NCBI RefSeq assembly: GCF_900113175.1
Contig: NZ_FOOK01000018.1
Coordinates: 1 to 64,000, forward strand
DNA length: 64,000 bases
Direction: 5' to 3'
From: Planifilum fulgidum
GTDB taxonomy: Bacteria; Bacillota; Bacilli; Thermoactinomycetales; DSM-44946
Shown here: in pieces, positions 1 to 9,977 of the stretch
Position numbering within the stretch: position 1 is the stretch's first letter
Layout: each line of letters opens with the position of its first letter
Program-made: the position numbers and the translations under genes
The notes under the pieces: generated by a model
The model's input: the letters and a program-made list of their open reading frames with translations, nothing else
Databases searched by the model: none
Told to the model about the DNA's origin: nothing

Positions 1-240
1 CTAGCTCAGTTTGGCCTCAGATCCAGCATGTCAAGAAGAGGCAATTGCTTGGACAATGCCCCAATCGAGAGCTTCTTCTCCCACTTAAAGACAGAAGCTC
101 TCCAACACCATCATATCCAAGATACTGAGCAGGCTCAAATCCTAATTCAAAGGTATATTCGTTTTTACAACGAGGAGCGGCTTCAACTGAAATTAAACAA
201 GCTGACGCCTGTAGAATACAGGCGTCAGCACGCCGCATAA
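1..240 (+). CDS. IS3-family transposase, C-terminal part (partial)
   Basis: The reading frame is open from the window edge, so this is the 3' end of a longer gene. The protein carries the C-terminal half of an IS3/IS150-type integrase (rve) core: SRRGNCLDNAPIESFFSHLK followed by a helical tail ending NKLTPVEYRRQ. In this family the Glu of the ES-FF motif is the last residue of the DDE triad that carries out strand transfer. The two Asp residues and the helix-turn-helix part lie left of the window. No stop or frameshift is seen in the visible part. It is followed by a short stretch that looks like the element's right end, then a housekeeping region. Confidence 0.85.
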   Translation, partial: LAQFGLRSSMSRRGNCLDNAPIESFFSHLKTEALQHHHIQDTEQAQILIQRYIRFYNEERLQLKLNKLTPVEYRRQHAA

Positions 241-280
241 GCCGGGTGTTTTTACGTGTCTACATTTTTGGGGCTTGACC
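1..280 (+). mobile_element. Right end of an IS3/IS150-like insertion sequence
   Basis: The transposase stops at 240. The next 40 bases include TGTCTACATTTTTGGGGCTT (257-276), which looks like the terminal repeat of IS150-group elements. The left end is outside the window, so the repeat cannot be confirmed and no target-site duplication can be read. Confidence 0.45.
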
Positions 281-654
281 ATCCCCGGCGGGGCTTTCTT
301 TTCTTTTTCTCTTTCCGCGCCTTCAGGGCGAAGCCGTGGACCCGAACCGCGGGCTGTTGAAGCGCGAAGGTCAACTCCGGGCAAAGGGCAGTCGATGAGA
401 AAAAGCGTAAGTGCCTGCCGGCGTTTCCGCCGTGCTGTGCGGCCGTAAATTCGTCCCTATCCCAAACCATGCGAGCCAGGGCTTTCGAAATTCCCTCATT
501 CACCGGTTTTCGCCCCAAAATGGATTCAGATGTATTCATCCGAAATGTTATATAATTATGTCATTAGGGGCGTCTGAGCCTTCTGTGCCGGTGGCGGGGG
601 GAGGTTGTCGGAAGGGGTCGCAAGGCTGAAATGGCATCTGATCGGGGGGATCTC
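241..654. other. Intergenic region with a weak terminator and a promoter-like box
   Basis: No gene is seen here. CCCC-GGC-GGGG at 283-293 followed by a T-rich run (CTTTCTTTTCTTTTTC) could terminate the transposase transcript. TATAAT at 551-556 is a possible -10 box for the EamA transporter gene, but no convincing -35 box goes with it. Confidence 0.4.
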
Positions 655-1593
655 ATGAAACGGGTGCTGGATAGGCTTTGGAACAACCCTTACCTTCTCC
701 TCACTTCGGCGGCGCTCTTTTGGGGGAGCAATTTCGTGCTCGGCCGGGTGATGGTGGAGACGATCCCGCCCCTGCACTTGTCCCTCTTTCGGTGGACCAT
801 CGGATTGCTCGCTCTCTGGCCCTTTGCCCGCCGTCAGCTAAAGGGGGCGAAAGCCCTGTGGCGGGAGTATCGGGTGCCCCTTTTCTGGATGGCGATGACC
901 GGTGTGGTGGGCTTCAACGCCCTCACCTATCTGGCGGTCCAATTCACTTCGTCCATCAGCGCTTCTCTGTTCAATTCCGTCGCCCCCGTATTCATCATGC
1001 TTCTTTCCCATTTTTTCCTTAAAGAGAAAATCCGGCCCGTCCAGATCGCAGGGGTTTTCATCTCGCTGATCGGCGTCGTCTGGATCGTTTCCCGGGGAGA
1101 CTGGAAAGTGCTGGTTTCCCTGGAGTTCAACGCGGGCGATCTGATCATGATCGTGGCCGTGCTCTCCTGGGCGGTCTATTCCATCCTGTCCAAGCGCTTC
1201 GGAACGGTGGCGGGAGAGAAGGGCACCTTCTGGATCCTGATGGCCATCGGTCTTCCCTTTTCGCTTTTGCTCGGCGCGGTGGAGGAAATCTTCCGCCCCC
1301 TTCCCTGGTCGGAAGTGTCCCCGATCGAGTGGCTCTGCGTCCTCTATCTCGGCATCTTTCCCGCCGTTGTCGCCTTCCTTTGCTGGTCCCGGGGCATCCA
1401 GCTCGTCGGTCCGGCCAAATCGGGGGTGTTTCTCCATCTCATCATGCCCTTTGCGGTGATGATCGCGCTCTTTTTCGGGGAAACGCCCACGCTGGCCCAG
1501 GGGGTGGGCGCGGCCTTTGTGCTCCTCGGCGTCCTGATGGCCTCCAATCCGCCCCGGAAGGGCGGGGGGCGCGGTCAGGATTCAGCCCCTTGA
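655..1593 (+). CDS. EamA/DMT-family transporter
   Basis: 312-residue membrane protein with about ten hydrophobic segments arranged as two EamA halves, the usual size and layout of the drug/metabolite transporter superfamily. The first segment has the typical start (LLLTSAALFWGSNFVLGR) and the second half repeats the pattern near residue 165. Members export amino acids, metabolites or drugs; the substrate cannot be told from sequence. I chose ATG 655 because GGGGGGAT sits directly upstream. An in-frame ATG at 631 would add eight residues outside the family pattern. The gene stands alone, with 170 bp before the MOSC gene. Confidence 0.85.
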   Translation: MKRVLDRLWNNPYLLLTSAALFWGSNFVLGRVMVETIPPLHLSLFRWTIGLLALWPFARRQLKGAKALWREYRVPLFWMAMTGVVGFNALTYLAVQFTSSISASLFNSVAPVFIMLLSHFFLKEKIRPVQIAGVFISLIGVVWIVSRGDWKVLVSLEFNAGDLIMIVAVLSWAVYSILSKRFGTVAGEKGTFWILMAIGLPFSLLLGAVEEIFRPLPWSEVSPIEWLCVLYLGIFPAVVAFLCWSRGIQLVGPAKSGVFLHLIMPFAVMIALFFGETPTLAQGVGAAFVLLGVLMASNPPRKGGGRGQDSAP

Positions 1594-1763
1594 GCGAATC
1601 GTCCGATGTCTTGTCGGCACCGGGCGGAAGCGTTTTTCCCTGCAGGCATCAGGGGCGCCTTGCGGACACGGTGAACCGCGGCCGTCCGGCTCCTCCGCCT
1701 TGGACCGCGGCTCCCGACGGCTCCGGTCTGCCGAATTCCGCGATTTAAGGTGGTGACAATTTG

Positions 1764-2492
1764 ATGAAACCGATCGGGGAAATCAAGGAGATCATCCGCT
1801 ACCCGGTTAAATCGTTTCAAGGGGAGCGCGTACAAAAAACCCGGGTGATGAAAGGGGGGCTCTACGGGGACCGGAGCCACGCCTTTCTGGATGAATCGAG
1901 GCCGGGCAACTTTCTCACCATTGCCCAATGCCCCGAAATGGCCCGGTATCGGGCGCGGTTTCGGGGGGAGGAGTTGCCGGACCGCTATCCGCCTGTGGAA
2001 GTGACGACCCCCGAAGGCCGGGTTTACCGCTTTGGCGACGCCGAACTTCAGCGTCGCATCGAAGCGTTGGCCAAACGGAAGGTTTCGCCGGTGATGCACG
2101 ATCCCAGCGGCGGGCCGAACCGGGCGATCGAAGAAGCGCCGGTCCTGATCGTCACCGATGCCTCCCTCCGGGAACTCGGGAAGTGGCGGAGGCGGGAGGT
2201 CGCTTTGGAGCGGTTCCGCCCCAATCTGCTGATTTCCCTGCATGACCCGGTTCCCTTTGCCGAGGATGACTGGGTCGGTCGAACGCTGAGGGCGGGCGGG
2301 GTGGAGTTGGCGGTCAACGGGCTCTGTGAGCGCTGCATGATCGTCACCGTCGACCCGAAGGATGCAAGCCGTGATTTGCCGTTGCTCAGGACGCTGGCAA
2401 AGGAAAGGGATAGCTGTTTCGGCGTTTATGCCGCGGTGATCCGGCCCGGCGTGTTGCAAGTGGGGGATCGGGTGTTTCTGACCGGGTCCTGA
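1764..2492 (+). CDS. MOSC domain protein (YiiM/MOSC_N type)
   Basis: 242 residues. The N-terminus (IKEIIRYPVKSFQGERV) matches the MOSC_N beta-barrel domain. The C-terminal part carries the NGLCERCMIVTVDPKD motif, whose first Cys matches the conserved MOSC cysteine. MOSC proteins bind sulfur or molybdenum cofactor and often reduce N-hydroxylated compounds or carry sulfur; the exact reaction here is unknown. ATG 1764 is preceded by AAGGTGGTGA at good spacing. A TTG three bases earlier is possible but too close to that site. It is a single gene between the transporter and the malic enzyme. Confidence 0.85.
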   Translation: MKPIGEIKEIIRYPVKSFQGERVQKTRVMKGGLYGDRSHAFLDESRPGNFLTIAQCPEMARYRARFRGEELPDRYPPVEVTTPEGRVYRFGDAELQRRIEALAKRKVSPVMHDPSGGPNRAIEEAPVLIVTDASLRELGKWRRREVALERFRPNLLISLHDPVPFAEDDWVGRTLRAGGVELAVNGLCERCMIVTVDPKDASRDLPLLRTLAKERDSCFGVYAAVIRPGVLQVGDRVFLTGS

Positions 2493-2527
2493 TCGAAGGC
2501 GGCGCCGTTCCTTTCCCGTCTCCCTTC

Positions 2528-2536
2528 TGTTATAAT
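2528..2536 (+). promoter_or_regulatory. Extended -10 promoter for the malic enzyme gene
   Basis: TGTTATAAT fits the extended -10 form TGnTATAAT, about 60 bp upstream of the malic enzyme start. No clear -35 box is present, as is common for this promoter type. Confidence 0.55.
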
Positions 2537-2599
2537 AAATGCTACTCCGGGTGGTCATGCCATACGGACGCCCGCGAACGGAAAAAGGAGTGAGTGGCG

Positions 2600-3877
2600 T
2601 TGTCCACTTTGCGCGAAGAATCTCTCAGACTGCACCGTGAGAACCGGGGGAAACTGACGGTCCAATCCAAAGTTCCCTTGAATTCCGCCCGCGATCTCAG
2701 TTTGGCCTATTCGCCGGGCGTCGCGGAACCGTGCAAGGAGATTCATACCGATCAGGAGTCCGTGTACGATTTCACCATGAAGGGAAATTTGGTGGCGGTC
2801 GTGTCCGACGGAACGGCCGTGCTGGGACTGGGGAACATCGGACCTCATGCCGCCATGCCGGTGATGGAGGGGAAAGCGGTTCTGTTCAAGGCCTTTGCCG
2901 GAGTGGATGCGTTTCCCCTCTGCATCGACACGACGGAAATCGATAAGATCGTGGAGACGGTGAAGCTGCTTTCACCCACCTTCGGGGGGATCAACCTGGA
3001 AGACATCGCCGCTCCGAAATGTTTCATCATCGAAGAGCGGTTGAAGAAGGAAGTGGACATCCCCGTCTTTCACGATGACCAGCATGGAACCGCCATCGTC
3101 ACCTTGGCCGGTTTGATCAACGCCCTGAAGGTCGTGGGCAAGAAGATGGAAGAAATTCGCGTGGTGGCCAACGGGGCGGGAGCCGCAGGAATCGCCATCA
3201 TCAAATTGTTGCTTTCCGTGGGCGTGCAGGATGTGATCATGTGCGACAGCAGGGGAACCATTTATGAAGGGCGCCCCTACGGAATGAATCCGATCAAGGA
3301 ATCGATCGCCCGCCTGACCAACCGGGACCGCGTCCGGGGGTCCCTGGCGGACGCCATTCGCGGAGCGGATGTGTTCATCGGCGTGTCCGTCGAAGGGGCG
3401 GTCACGAAAGAAATGGTGGCCTCCATGAACCGGGATCCGATCATCTTCGCCATGGCGAATCCGGTTCCGGAAATCATGCCGGAAGATGCCTACGCCGTCG
3501 GGGCCAAAGTGGTCGGGACGGGACGTTCCGATTTTCCCAACCAGGTGAACAACGTGCTGGCTTTTCCGGGGATTTTCCGCGGTGCCCTCGACGTGCGCGC
3601 CCGGGGAATCAACGAGGAGATGAAGATCGCCGCGGCGCGGGCCATCGCCGAGCTCATCGACGAGGATGAATTGAGGCCGGATTACGTGATTCCCGCTCCT
3701 TTCGATCCGCGGGTTGCGCCCAACGTGGCCGCCGCGGTTGCCAAGGCGGCGATGGAGACGGGAATGGCCCGCATTCAGGTGGATCCCCAGGAGATCTACG
3801 AGCGGACGATGCGGATGAACGGACGAATTCCGGCGGAGGAAGCGGAGCGCCTTCTGAACCGGCGCAATTCCCTCTGA
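2600..3877 (+). CDS. ytsJ: NAD(P)-dependent malic enzyme (YtsJ/MaeB-like)
   Basis: 425 residues, the size of short bacterial malic enzymes without the phosphotransacetylase tail. It oxidatively decarboxylates malate to pyruvate, supplying NADPH. Visible marks are the catalytic Tyr in AYSPGVAEPC, the Lys in MKGNLVAVVSDGTAVLG, and the nucleotide-binding loop GAGAAG. TTG 2600 lies nine bases after AAGGAG and gives the start STLREESLRLHRENRGKL seen in relatives. GTG 2594 would sit too close to that site. In Bacillus ytsJ also precedes the acc-pfk-pyk group, so the context agrees. Confidence 0.93.
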   Translation: MSTLREESLRLHRENRGKLTVQSKVPLNSARDLSLAYSPGVAEPCKEIHTDQESVYDFTMKGNLVAVVSDGTAVLGLGNIGPHAAMPVMEGKAVLFKAFAGVDAFPLCIDTTEIDKIVETVKLLSPTFGGINLEDIAAPKCFIIEERLKKEVDIPVFHDDQHGTAIVTLAGLINALKVVGKKMEEIRVVANGAGAAGIAIIKLLLSVGVQDVIMCDSRGTIYEGRPYGMNPIKESIARLTNRDRVRGSLADAIRGADVFIGVSVEGAVTKEMVASMNRDPIIFAMANPVPEIMPEDAYAVGAKVVGTGRSDFPNQVNNVLAFPGIFRGALDVRARGINEEMKIAAARAIAELIDEDELRPDYVIPAPFDPRVAPNVAAAVAKAAMETGMARIQVDPQEIYERTMRMNGRIPAEEAERLLNRRNSL

Positions 3878-3937
3878 AGCCGCCGGAAAAGTTAAAGGAA
3901 AGGTTTAAGAATCGGAGCCTGCAATCTTCTCATATCG

Positions 3938-3967
3938 TTGCAGTCGATTTCGCAAATATGCTATCAT
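3938..3967 (+). promoter_or_regulatory. SigA-type promoter of the 60-aa gene and acc operon
   Basis: TTGCAG (3938-3943), an 18-base spacer and TATCAT (3962-3967) precede a good ribosome site at about 4010. It probably drives the small gene at 4022 and reads on into accD-accA. Confidence 0.6.
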
Positions 3968-4021
3968 GTGTCCGATGGTTGCACGTTGGACGAGGCTGCT
4001 TGAGTCTGAGGAGGAACCACG

Positions 4022-4204
4022 ATGTGGACCGTGATCTACATTGCGCCCGATTCGAAAACCGCGGAGCGGATCAAGGAGCGCCTGACCAATGAAGGTTTTT
4101 TGGTTCAGATCCGCCCGATGAACCTTTCCAAGGGTCAGTATGAAATCCTCGTTCCGAAGGCCGAGCTGAAGGAAGTGCAGGAAGTTCTTCCTTCCATCCT
4201 CTGA
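4022..4204 (+). CDS. Conserved 60-aa protein upstream of accD
   Basis: Sixty residues, [20 protein letters not shown] at the start and [17 protein letters not shown] at the end. This is a small alpha/beta protein resembling the DUF2007-like ferredoxin-fold proteins that often sit before accD in Bacilli. It has no membrane segment, no Cys pair and no catalytic motif. GGAGG ends seven bases before the ATG. The close downstream spacing (43 bp to accD) and a shared promoter suggest co-expression with acetyl-CoA carboxylase. Its function is unknown. Confidence 0.8.
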   Translation: MWTVIYIAPDSKTAERIKERLTNEGFLVQIRPMNLSKGQYEILVPKAELKEVQEVLPSIL

Positions 4205-4247
4205 TGATCGGATCCTTCAGTTTTTACAAGCGGATGAGGTGTTATCG

Positions 4248-5129
4248 TTGTTAAAGGATTTTTTCAGGAAACAACGCCGATATGCAACCATCCCCTCGCA
4301 GGATGTCAAGCGGGAAATTCCGGAAGGCATCATGCAGAAATGCCCCCGTTGCGGAACCATCAGCTACGCCAAAGAGCTGGAAAAAAACCTGAAGGTCTGT
4401 AAGTCCTGCAGTTATCATTTTTCATTGAGTGCCCCGGAGCGGATCGCCGTCACGGTGGATGAGGGGCGTTTTTTTGAGTACGATGCCGATTTGAAATCCC
4501 TCGACCCGCTGGAGTTTCCGGACTACAAAAACAAGCTCAGGAAGGACATGGAAAAGACGGGCTTGAACGAGGCGGTGGTGACGGGCGAGGGAACCATCGG
4601 CGGCTATCCGGTTGTCATCGGCGTGATGGATTCCCGTTTCCGCATGGGGAGCATGGGTTCGGTTGTTGGCGAAAAAATCGCCAGAGCGGTGGAACAAGCC
4701 GCGACGAAGCGGTATCCTCTCATTCTCTTCTCCGCCTCCGGCGGGGCCCGGATGCAGGAGGGGGTTCTTTCCCTGATGCAGATGGCCAAGACGAGCGCGG
4801 CGCTCGAGCGTCTGCATCGGGAGCGGGTGCTGTTCGTCTCGGTGTTGACCAATCCCACCACCGGCGGGGTGTCGGCCAGCTTTTCCTCCCTGGGGGACAT
4901 CAACATCGCCGAACCCGGCGCGCTGATCGGCTTTGCCGGGCGGCGGGTGATCGAGCAAACCGTGCGCCAAAAACTTCCGGACGACTTTCAGACGGCGGAG
5001 TTTCTGCTGAAGCACGGGCAGCTGGATATGGTCGTCCCGCGGACCGAACTGCGCCAGACCCTGATCAAGATCCTGGAGTTGCACGCGAATGGGGGAAATG
5101 CCGATGGCAAACGGCCATCTACCCTTTGA
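4248..5129 (+). CDS. accD: Acetyl-CoA carboxylase carboxyltransferase, beta subunit
   Basis: 293 residues. With AccA it moves the carboxyl group from carboxybiotin to acetyl-CoA, making malonyl-CoA for fatty-acid synthesis. A four-Cys zinc ribbon (CPRCG...CKSC) lies near residues 30-52, followed by the crotonase-like core with [11 protein letters not shown] and [16 protein letters not shown], which form the oxyanion and CoA pocket. TTG 4248 gives the family N-terminus ([16 protein letters not shown]) and has GATGAGGTG six bases upstream. A GTG at 4239 would add three residues. The gene overlaps accA by 26 bp, which suggests coupled translation. Confidence 0.97.
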   Translation: MLKDFFRKQRRYATIPSQDVKREIPEGIMQKCPRCGTISYAKELEKNLKVCKSCSYHFSLSAPERIAVTVDEGRFFEYDADLKSLDPLEFPDYKNKLRKDMEKTGLNEAVVTGEGTIGGYPVVIGVMDSRFRMGSMGSVVGEKIARAVEQAATKRYPLILFSASGGARMQEGVLSLMQMAKTSAALERLHRERVLFVSVLTNPTTGGVSASFSSLGDINIAEPGALIGFAGRRVIEQTVRQKLPDDFQTAEFLLKHGQLDMVVPRTELRQTLIKILELHANGGNADGKRPSTL

Positions 5130-6066
5130 AAAACCGATCATCGAGCTAAGGCAAAAGATCGCCGAACTGAAAAAATTCACCAAGGAGAAAGAGATCGATC
5201 TGTCCGATGAGATCGCCACGCTGGAGGCCAAGGCGGAGCGCCTGGAGAAGGAAATCTACGGAAATCTGACCCCCTGGCAACGGGTCCAGATCGCCCGCCA
5301 TCCTTCCCGGCCGACCACGTTGGATTATATACAGCGCATCTTCACCGATTTCATCGAGCTGCACGGGGACCGGCTGTACGGCGACGATCCCGCCATTGTC
5401 GGCGGGATCGCCAAACTGGACGGAATGCCGGTGACCGTGATCGGGCACGAGCGGGGAAAGGACACCAAGGACAAAATCGCCCGCAACTTCGGGATGCCCC
5501 ATCCGGAGGGTTACCGGAAGGCGCTGCGCCTGATGCAGCAGGCGGACAAATTCGGCCGCCCCATCATCACGTTCATCGACACCCAGGGTGCCCATCCGGG
5601 GATCGAGGCGGAACAGCGGGGCCAGAGCGAAGCGATCGCCCGCAACCTGCGTGAGATGGCCGGTTTTTCGGTTCCCATCGTCTGCGTGGTGACCGGCGAG
5701 GGGGGAAGCGGCGGAGCCTTGGCCATCAGCGTCGGCAATCGCCTGCTCATGCTGGAGCACGCCTACTATTCGGTGATCACGCCGGAGGGCGCCGCCGCCA
5801 TCTTGTGGCGGGACGCGGCCGAAGCCCAGCAGGCCGCGGAGGCGCTGCGCATCACCGCCCAGGATCTGCTGAAATTGGGCGTGGTGGACCGCGTCATTCC
5901 CGAGCCGAAGGGGGGAGCCCACCGGGATCCCGATGCCCAGGCGGCTTGGATCAAAGAGGCCCTTCTCGAAACCTTGAAGCCCCTGTTGGAAATGGACGGA
6001 AAGGCGCTGGTCGCGGACCGGCATCGGAAGTATGCCCAAATCGGCGTGTTTGCCGGCGGAGATTGA
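5104..6066 (+). CDS. accA: Acetyl-CoA carboxylase carboxyltransferase, alpha subunit
   Basis: 320 residues, normal for AccA. It is the partner of AccD in the heterotetrameric carboxyltransferase. The N-terminal coiled coil (about residues 10-50) and the core motifs [35 protein letters not shown] and [14 protein letters not shown] are all present. ATG 5104 follows GGGGGAA by six bases and gives the family-like start; the ATGs at 5089 and 5098 would add a few residues. It begins inside accD, so the two subunits are probably made in equal amounts. Confidence 0.97.
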   Translation: MANGHLPFEKPIIELRQKIAELKKFTKEKEIDLSDEIATLEAKAERLEKEIYGNLTPWQRVQIARHPSRPTTLDYIQRIFTDFIELHGDRLYGDDPAIVGGIAKLDGMPVTVIGHERGKDTKDKIARNFGMPHPEGYRKALRLMQQADKFGRPIITFIDTQGAHPGIEAEQRGQSEAIARNLREMAGFSVPIVCVVTGEGGSGGALAISVGNRLLMLEHAYYSVITPEGAAAILWRDAAEAQQAAEALRITAQDLLKLGVVDRVIPEPKGGAHRDPDAQAAWIKEALLETLKPLLEMDGKALVADRHRKYAQIGVFAGGD

Positions 6067-6093
6067 GGAGTTCACCTTGCCTTTACTCGCTGA

Positions 6094-7146
<1,053 letters not shown>

Positions 7147-7157
7147 GGGGGCAGGAC

Positions 7158-8909
7158 ATGCGCAAGACAAAAATCGTCTGCACGATCGGGCCGGCCAGTG
7201 AAGAGCTGTCCGTGTTGAAGCGGTTGATGGAGGCGGGAATGAATGTGGCGCGCCTCAATTTTTCCCACGGCTCCCACGAAGAACACGCCCTAAGGATTGA
7301 GCGGATCCGCCGGGCGGCGGCGGAGACGGGCAAAACGGTGGCCATTTTGCTGGATACCAAGGGACCGGAAATCCGCACCGGCGACCTGCGGGACGGGGAG
7401 GTGGAGCTGAAGGAGGGAGAAACCTTCATCCTCACCACGGAGCCGGTGGAGGGGGATGCGTCCCGGGTTTCGGTCTCCTACGCGGGATTGCCGCAAGATG
7501 TTCGCCCCGGTTCCACCATCCTGATCGACGACGGACTGATCAAACTTACGGTCGTGGAAGTTCGGGGGAATGAGATTGTCTGCCGGGTGGTCAACTCCGG
7601 CGTGTTGAAAAACCGAAAAGGGGTCAACGTTCCGGGGGTTCGGATCCAGCTGCCCGGAATCACCGAGAAGGACGCGGAGGACATCCTCTTCGGCCTGGAG
7701 CAGGGAATCGATTTCATCGCCGCCTCCTTCGTGCGAAAGAAGGAGGATGTGCTGGAGATCCGCAAGCTGCTGGAGGACCGGGGAGCGGACATCCCGATCA
7801 TCGCCAAGATCGAGAACCAGGAAGGTCTGGACAATCTGGATTCCATCCTGGAGGTGGCCGACGGGCTGATGGTCGCCCGCGGGGATTTGGGGGTTGAAAT
7901 TCCCGCGGAAGAAGTTCCCCTCGTTCAGAAGCAGATGATCCGCAAGTGCAATCTCCTCGGCAAACCGGTGATCACCGCGACGCAAATGCTGGATTCCATG
8001 CAGCGGAATCCCCGTCCGACCCGGGCGGAGGCCAGCGACGTGGCCAACGCGATTCTGGACGGCACCGATGCGATCATGCTGTCGGGGGAGACGGCGGCCG
8101 GCAAATATCCGGTGGAGGCGGTGGAGACGATGGCCCGCATCGCCTCCCGGGCGGAGTCGGCCCTTCGGTACCGGGATCTGTTCCGGCAGCGGAGCCAGGA
8201 ACTGGAGGTGAGCATCACCGATTCCATCAGCCAGGCGGTGGTGCACACGGCGGAGGCCCTGAATTGCGCCGCGATCATCACCTCCACCGAGTCGGGTCAC
8301 ACGGCCCGGATGGTGTCCAAGTATCGCCCCCGGGCCCCCATCGTGGCGGTGACTCCCCACGAAAAGGTGATGCGGAGGCTGACCCTGGTCTGGGGCGTGC
8401 ATCCGGTAAAGGGAAAGGTGGTAAACAGCACCGACGAAATGTTGCAGTCGGCCATCGATTCGGCCCTTGCCTCCAAAACCGTCCGCCACGGGGATTTGGT
8501 GGTGATCACCGCGGGAGTGCCCGTCGGTCAGCCCGGAACCACCAACTTGATCAAGGTCCATGTGATCAGCGACGTCCTGGCGAAGGGACAGGGCGTGGGC
8601 CGGCAGGTGGTGACGGGAAGAGTCGTGGTCGGGGTGGATCCCGAGGAAATCCGCAGGAAGATGCGGGATGGGGACATCCTGGTCACGCGGGCCACCGATC
8701 GGGACATGATCGACCTGTTCGAGCGGGCCAAAGCGGTGGTGACGGAGGAAGGCGGCCTCACTTCCCACACCGCCGTGGTCGGAATCAGCCTGGGGGTTCC
8801 CGTCATCGTCGGAGTGGAGGGGGCCCTTCAAATCCTGAAGGACGGGATGGAGATCACCGTCGATTCGGAACGGGGATATATCTATCCCGGGCGGGCCAAT
8901 GTGCTGTAG
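7158..8909 (+). CDS. pyk: Pyruvate kinase with C-terminal PEP-utiliser-like domain
   Basis: 583 residues, longer than the 470-residue standard enzyme because it has the extra C-terminal domain typical of Bacillus and Geobacillus. It converts PEP and ADP to pyruvate and ATP. The TIM-barrel and B domain occupy about residues 1-345, with [14 protein letters not shown] (catalytic Lys) and [15 protein letters not shown]. The allosteric domain follows. The last 90 residues contain [19 protein letters not shown], the mobile PEP-utilising domain motif. A strong terminator 20 bp downstream ends the operon. Confidence 0.97.
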   Translation: MRKTKIVCTIGPASEELSVLKRLMEAGMNVARLNFSHGSHEEHALRIERIRRAAAETGKTVAILLDTKGPEIRTGDLRDGEVELKEGETFILTTEPVEGDASRVSVSYAGLPQDVRPGSTILIDDGLIKLTVVEVRGNEIVCRVVNSGVLKNRKGVNVPGVRIQLPGITEKDAEDILFGLEQGIDFIAASFVRKKEDVLEIRKLLEDRGADIPIIAKIENQEGLDNLDSILEVADGLMVARGDLGVEIPAEEVPLVQKQMIRKCNLLGKPVITATQMLDSMQRNPRPTRAEASDVANAILDGTDAIMLSGETAAGKYPVEAVETMARIASRAESALRYRDLFRQRSQELEVSITDSISQAVVHTAEALNCAAIITSTESGHTARMVSKYRPRAPIVAVTPHEKVMRRLTLVWGVHPVKGKVVNSTDEMLQSAIDSALASKTVRHGDLVVITAGVPVGQPGTTNLIKVHVISDVLAKGQGVGRQVVTGRVVVGVDPEEIRRKMRDGDILVTRATDRDMIDLFERAKAVVTEEGGLTSHTAVVGISLGVPVIVGVEGALQILKDGMEITVDSERGYIYPGRANVL

Positions 8910-8931
8910 GAAAAAAGGGAGAGCAATCCGA

Positions 8932-8962
8932 AAAAAATCGGCGGTAGACCCGCCGATTTTTT
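8932..8962. terminator. Rho-independent terminator after pyk (bidirectional)
   Basis: AAAAAATCGGCGG (8932-8944), loop TAGAC, then CCGCCGATTTTTT (8950-8962): a perfect 13-bp stem. T-runs on both strands mean it can also stop minus-strand transcripts. Confidence 0.9.
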
Positions 8963-8980
8963 GTGCTTCAAATTTGCCCC

Positions 8981-9013
8981 CCGAAAAATGAAAACAGCGC
9001 CGGATCCGGCGCC
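8981..9013 (-). terminator. Minus-strand terminator downstream of the 24-aa ORF
   Basis: GCGCCGGATCCGGCGC (8997-9012) is a perfect palindrome. On the minus strand it is followed by TGTTTTCATTTTTC, a terminator-like tail. It implies that something is transcribed leftwards in this gap. Confidence 0.6.
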
Positions 9014-9073
9014 ATGACGGAAATGACGAAAGGGGGCGACACCGCTTATGCTCAAACCGCCTTTCCGCGGCGG

Positions 9074-9148
9074 TCAGATGGTTCGCAAACGGGGATAAAT
9101 CCACCAGCGCAACCTTCTGCGTCTTTTCCTTCTTCGCCGCAGTTTCAT
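9074..9148 (-). CDS. Arginine-rich 24-residue peptide (candidate small protein)
   Basis: Minus-strand ATG at 9148 preceded by AAAGGAG ten bases upstream. It encodes MKLRRRRKRRRRLRWWIYPR plus LRTI, then TGA. Half of the residues are Arg or Lys, with a short aromatic patch (WWIY). Terminators lie downstream at 8997-9012 and 8932-8962, so the gap contains a complete minus-strand unit. It is not recognised as a known family. Such a peptide could bind nucleic acid or membranes (inference). A chance ORF in a GC-rich leader is the alternative. Confidence 0.45.
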   Translation of the reverse strand: MKLRRRRKRRRRLRWWIYPRLRTI

Positions 9149-9228
9149 CTGGAACCAACTCCTTTCCCAAAACGTGGTAAAGGGTTGAACCGTTCCGTTT
9201 CAGGGAATGCCAGATGAGTGACTTTCGC

Positions 9229-9328
9229 GGTTGTCGACGCAAGTTTTTCGTTTCATCCCGGTCCGCCCCGGAGAAGACCGCCTTTCCGACGGCCCGTCCC
9301 ACGATGTCTCTTGCGAGGGTCGACAACC
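9229..9328. repeat. Long inverted repeat, candidate structured RNA or leader
   Basis: GGTTGTCGAC-GCAAG (9229-9243) pairs with CTTGC-(GAGG)-GTCGACAACC (9310-9328), giving a 15-bp helix with one 4-base bulge. The enclosed segment can fold two smaller hairpins: CGGTC 9259-9263 with GACCG 9276-9280, and GCC with GGC at 9280-9293. On the minus strand it would be the leader of the arginine-rich ORF. On the plus strand it precedes the thioesterase promoter. Confidence 0.45.
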
Positions 9329-9465
9329 TTCCCGACCTGTGCGCTTTGTTCTTTATTTTACCGCGAAAGCGGAGGTTTTGCTATTCCCATTATGTGTGAT
9401 GCGCTCTTGTAATATGTATATATTCGCAAAAAAAGGCGGATTCCATAGGGCTGCGGAAATTTGTT

Positions 9466-9474
9466 TGGTATAAT
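9466..9474 (+). promoter_or_regulatory. Extended -10 promoter of the thioesterase-fxsA unit
   Basis: TGGTATAAT is a perfect extended -10 box, 39 bp before the thioesterase ATG. No good -35 is needed for this class. Confidence 0.65.
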
Positions 9475-9512
9475 GAGTTTGATTCCACATACCAACCCGG
9501 AGTTGAAGTCCC

Positions 9513-9977
9513 ATGGGAGAACGAATTTTTGAAACATCGGTACGCGTGCGCTACAAAGAGACGGATCAGATGGGTGTGGTGCATCACACCAACTACATCG
9601 TGTGGTTCGAGGTGGGCAGGACCGACCTTCTCCGGCAGCTGGGCCTGTCTTACCGGGATCTGGAAGGCCGCGGCATTCTTCTGCCGGTGGTGGATCTTTC
9701 CTGCCGCTACGTGGAAGCCGCCCGCTATGACGATGAGATTCGGATTCTGACGCGGATCGCGGATCTCACCCCGGGAAAGATCATCTTTTCCTACGAAATT
9801 CGGCGGAAACCGGATGATGCCAAGCTGGCGAGGGGATCCACCACCCACCTTTGGGTCAGCCGCGAGATGAAACGGATGAATATCCAGAGGTCCCATCCGG
9901 AGCTGTACGAGATGTTGGCGGCGGTCCGGGAAGGGGAGGAGGTGGGGACATGTTCCGGGTCTTCATCATCCTCCTGA
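9513..9977 (+). CDS. Acyl-CoA thioesterase (YbgC/4HBT hot-dog fold)
   Basis: 154 residues. The N-terminal stretch RYKETDQMGVVHHTNYIVWF contains the catalytic Asp and the HH-NY pattern of the 4-hydroxybenzoyl-CoA thioesterase (YbgC) group, so it probably hydrolyses a short or aromatic acyl-CoA. The hot-dog domain covers about residues 5-130. The Ser-rich tail (CSGSSSSS) arises because the frame runs on into the fxsA start region and is probably not functional. It overlaps fxsA by 28 bp. The site before the ATG (GGAG, ten bases) is weak. Confidence 0.88.
   Translation: MGERIFETSVRVRYKETDQMGVVHHTNYIVWFEVGRTDLLRQLGLSYRDLEGRGILLPVVDLSCRYVEAARYDDEIRILTRIADLTPGKIIFSYEIRRKPDDAKLARGSTTHLWVSREMKRMNIQRSHPELYEMLAAVREGEEVGTCSGSSSSS

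Noticed and set aside
7290-9326. Long minus-strand open frame (678 codons) opposite pyk
   Set aside because: It mirrors the pyk codons, has His/Arg/Gly-rich low-information sequence and no ribosome site.
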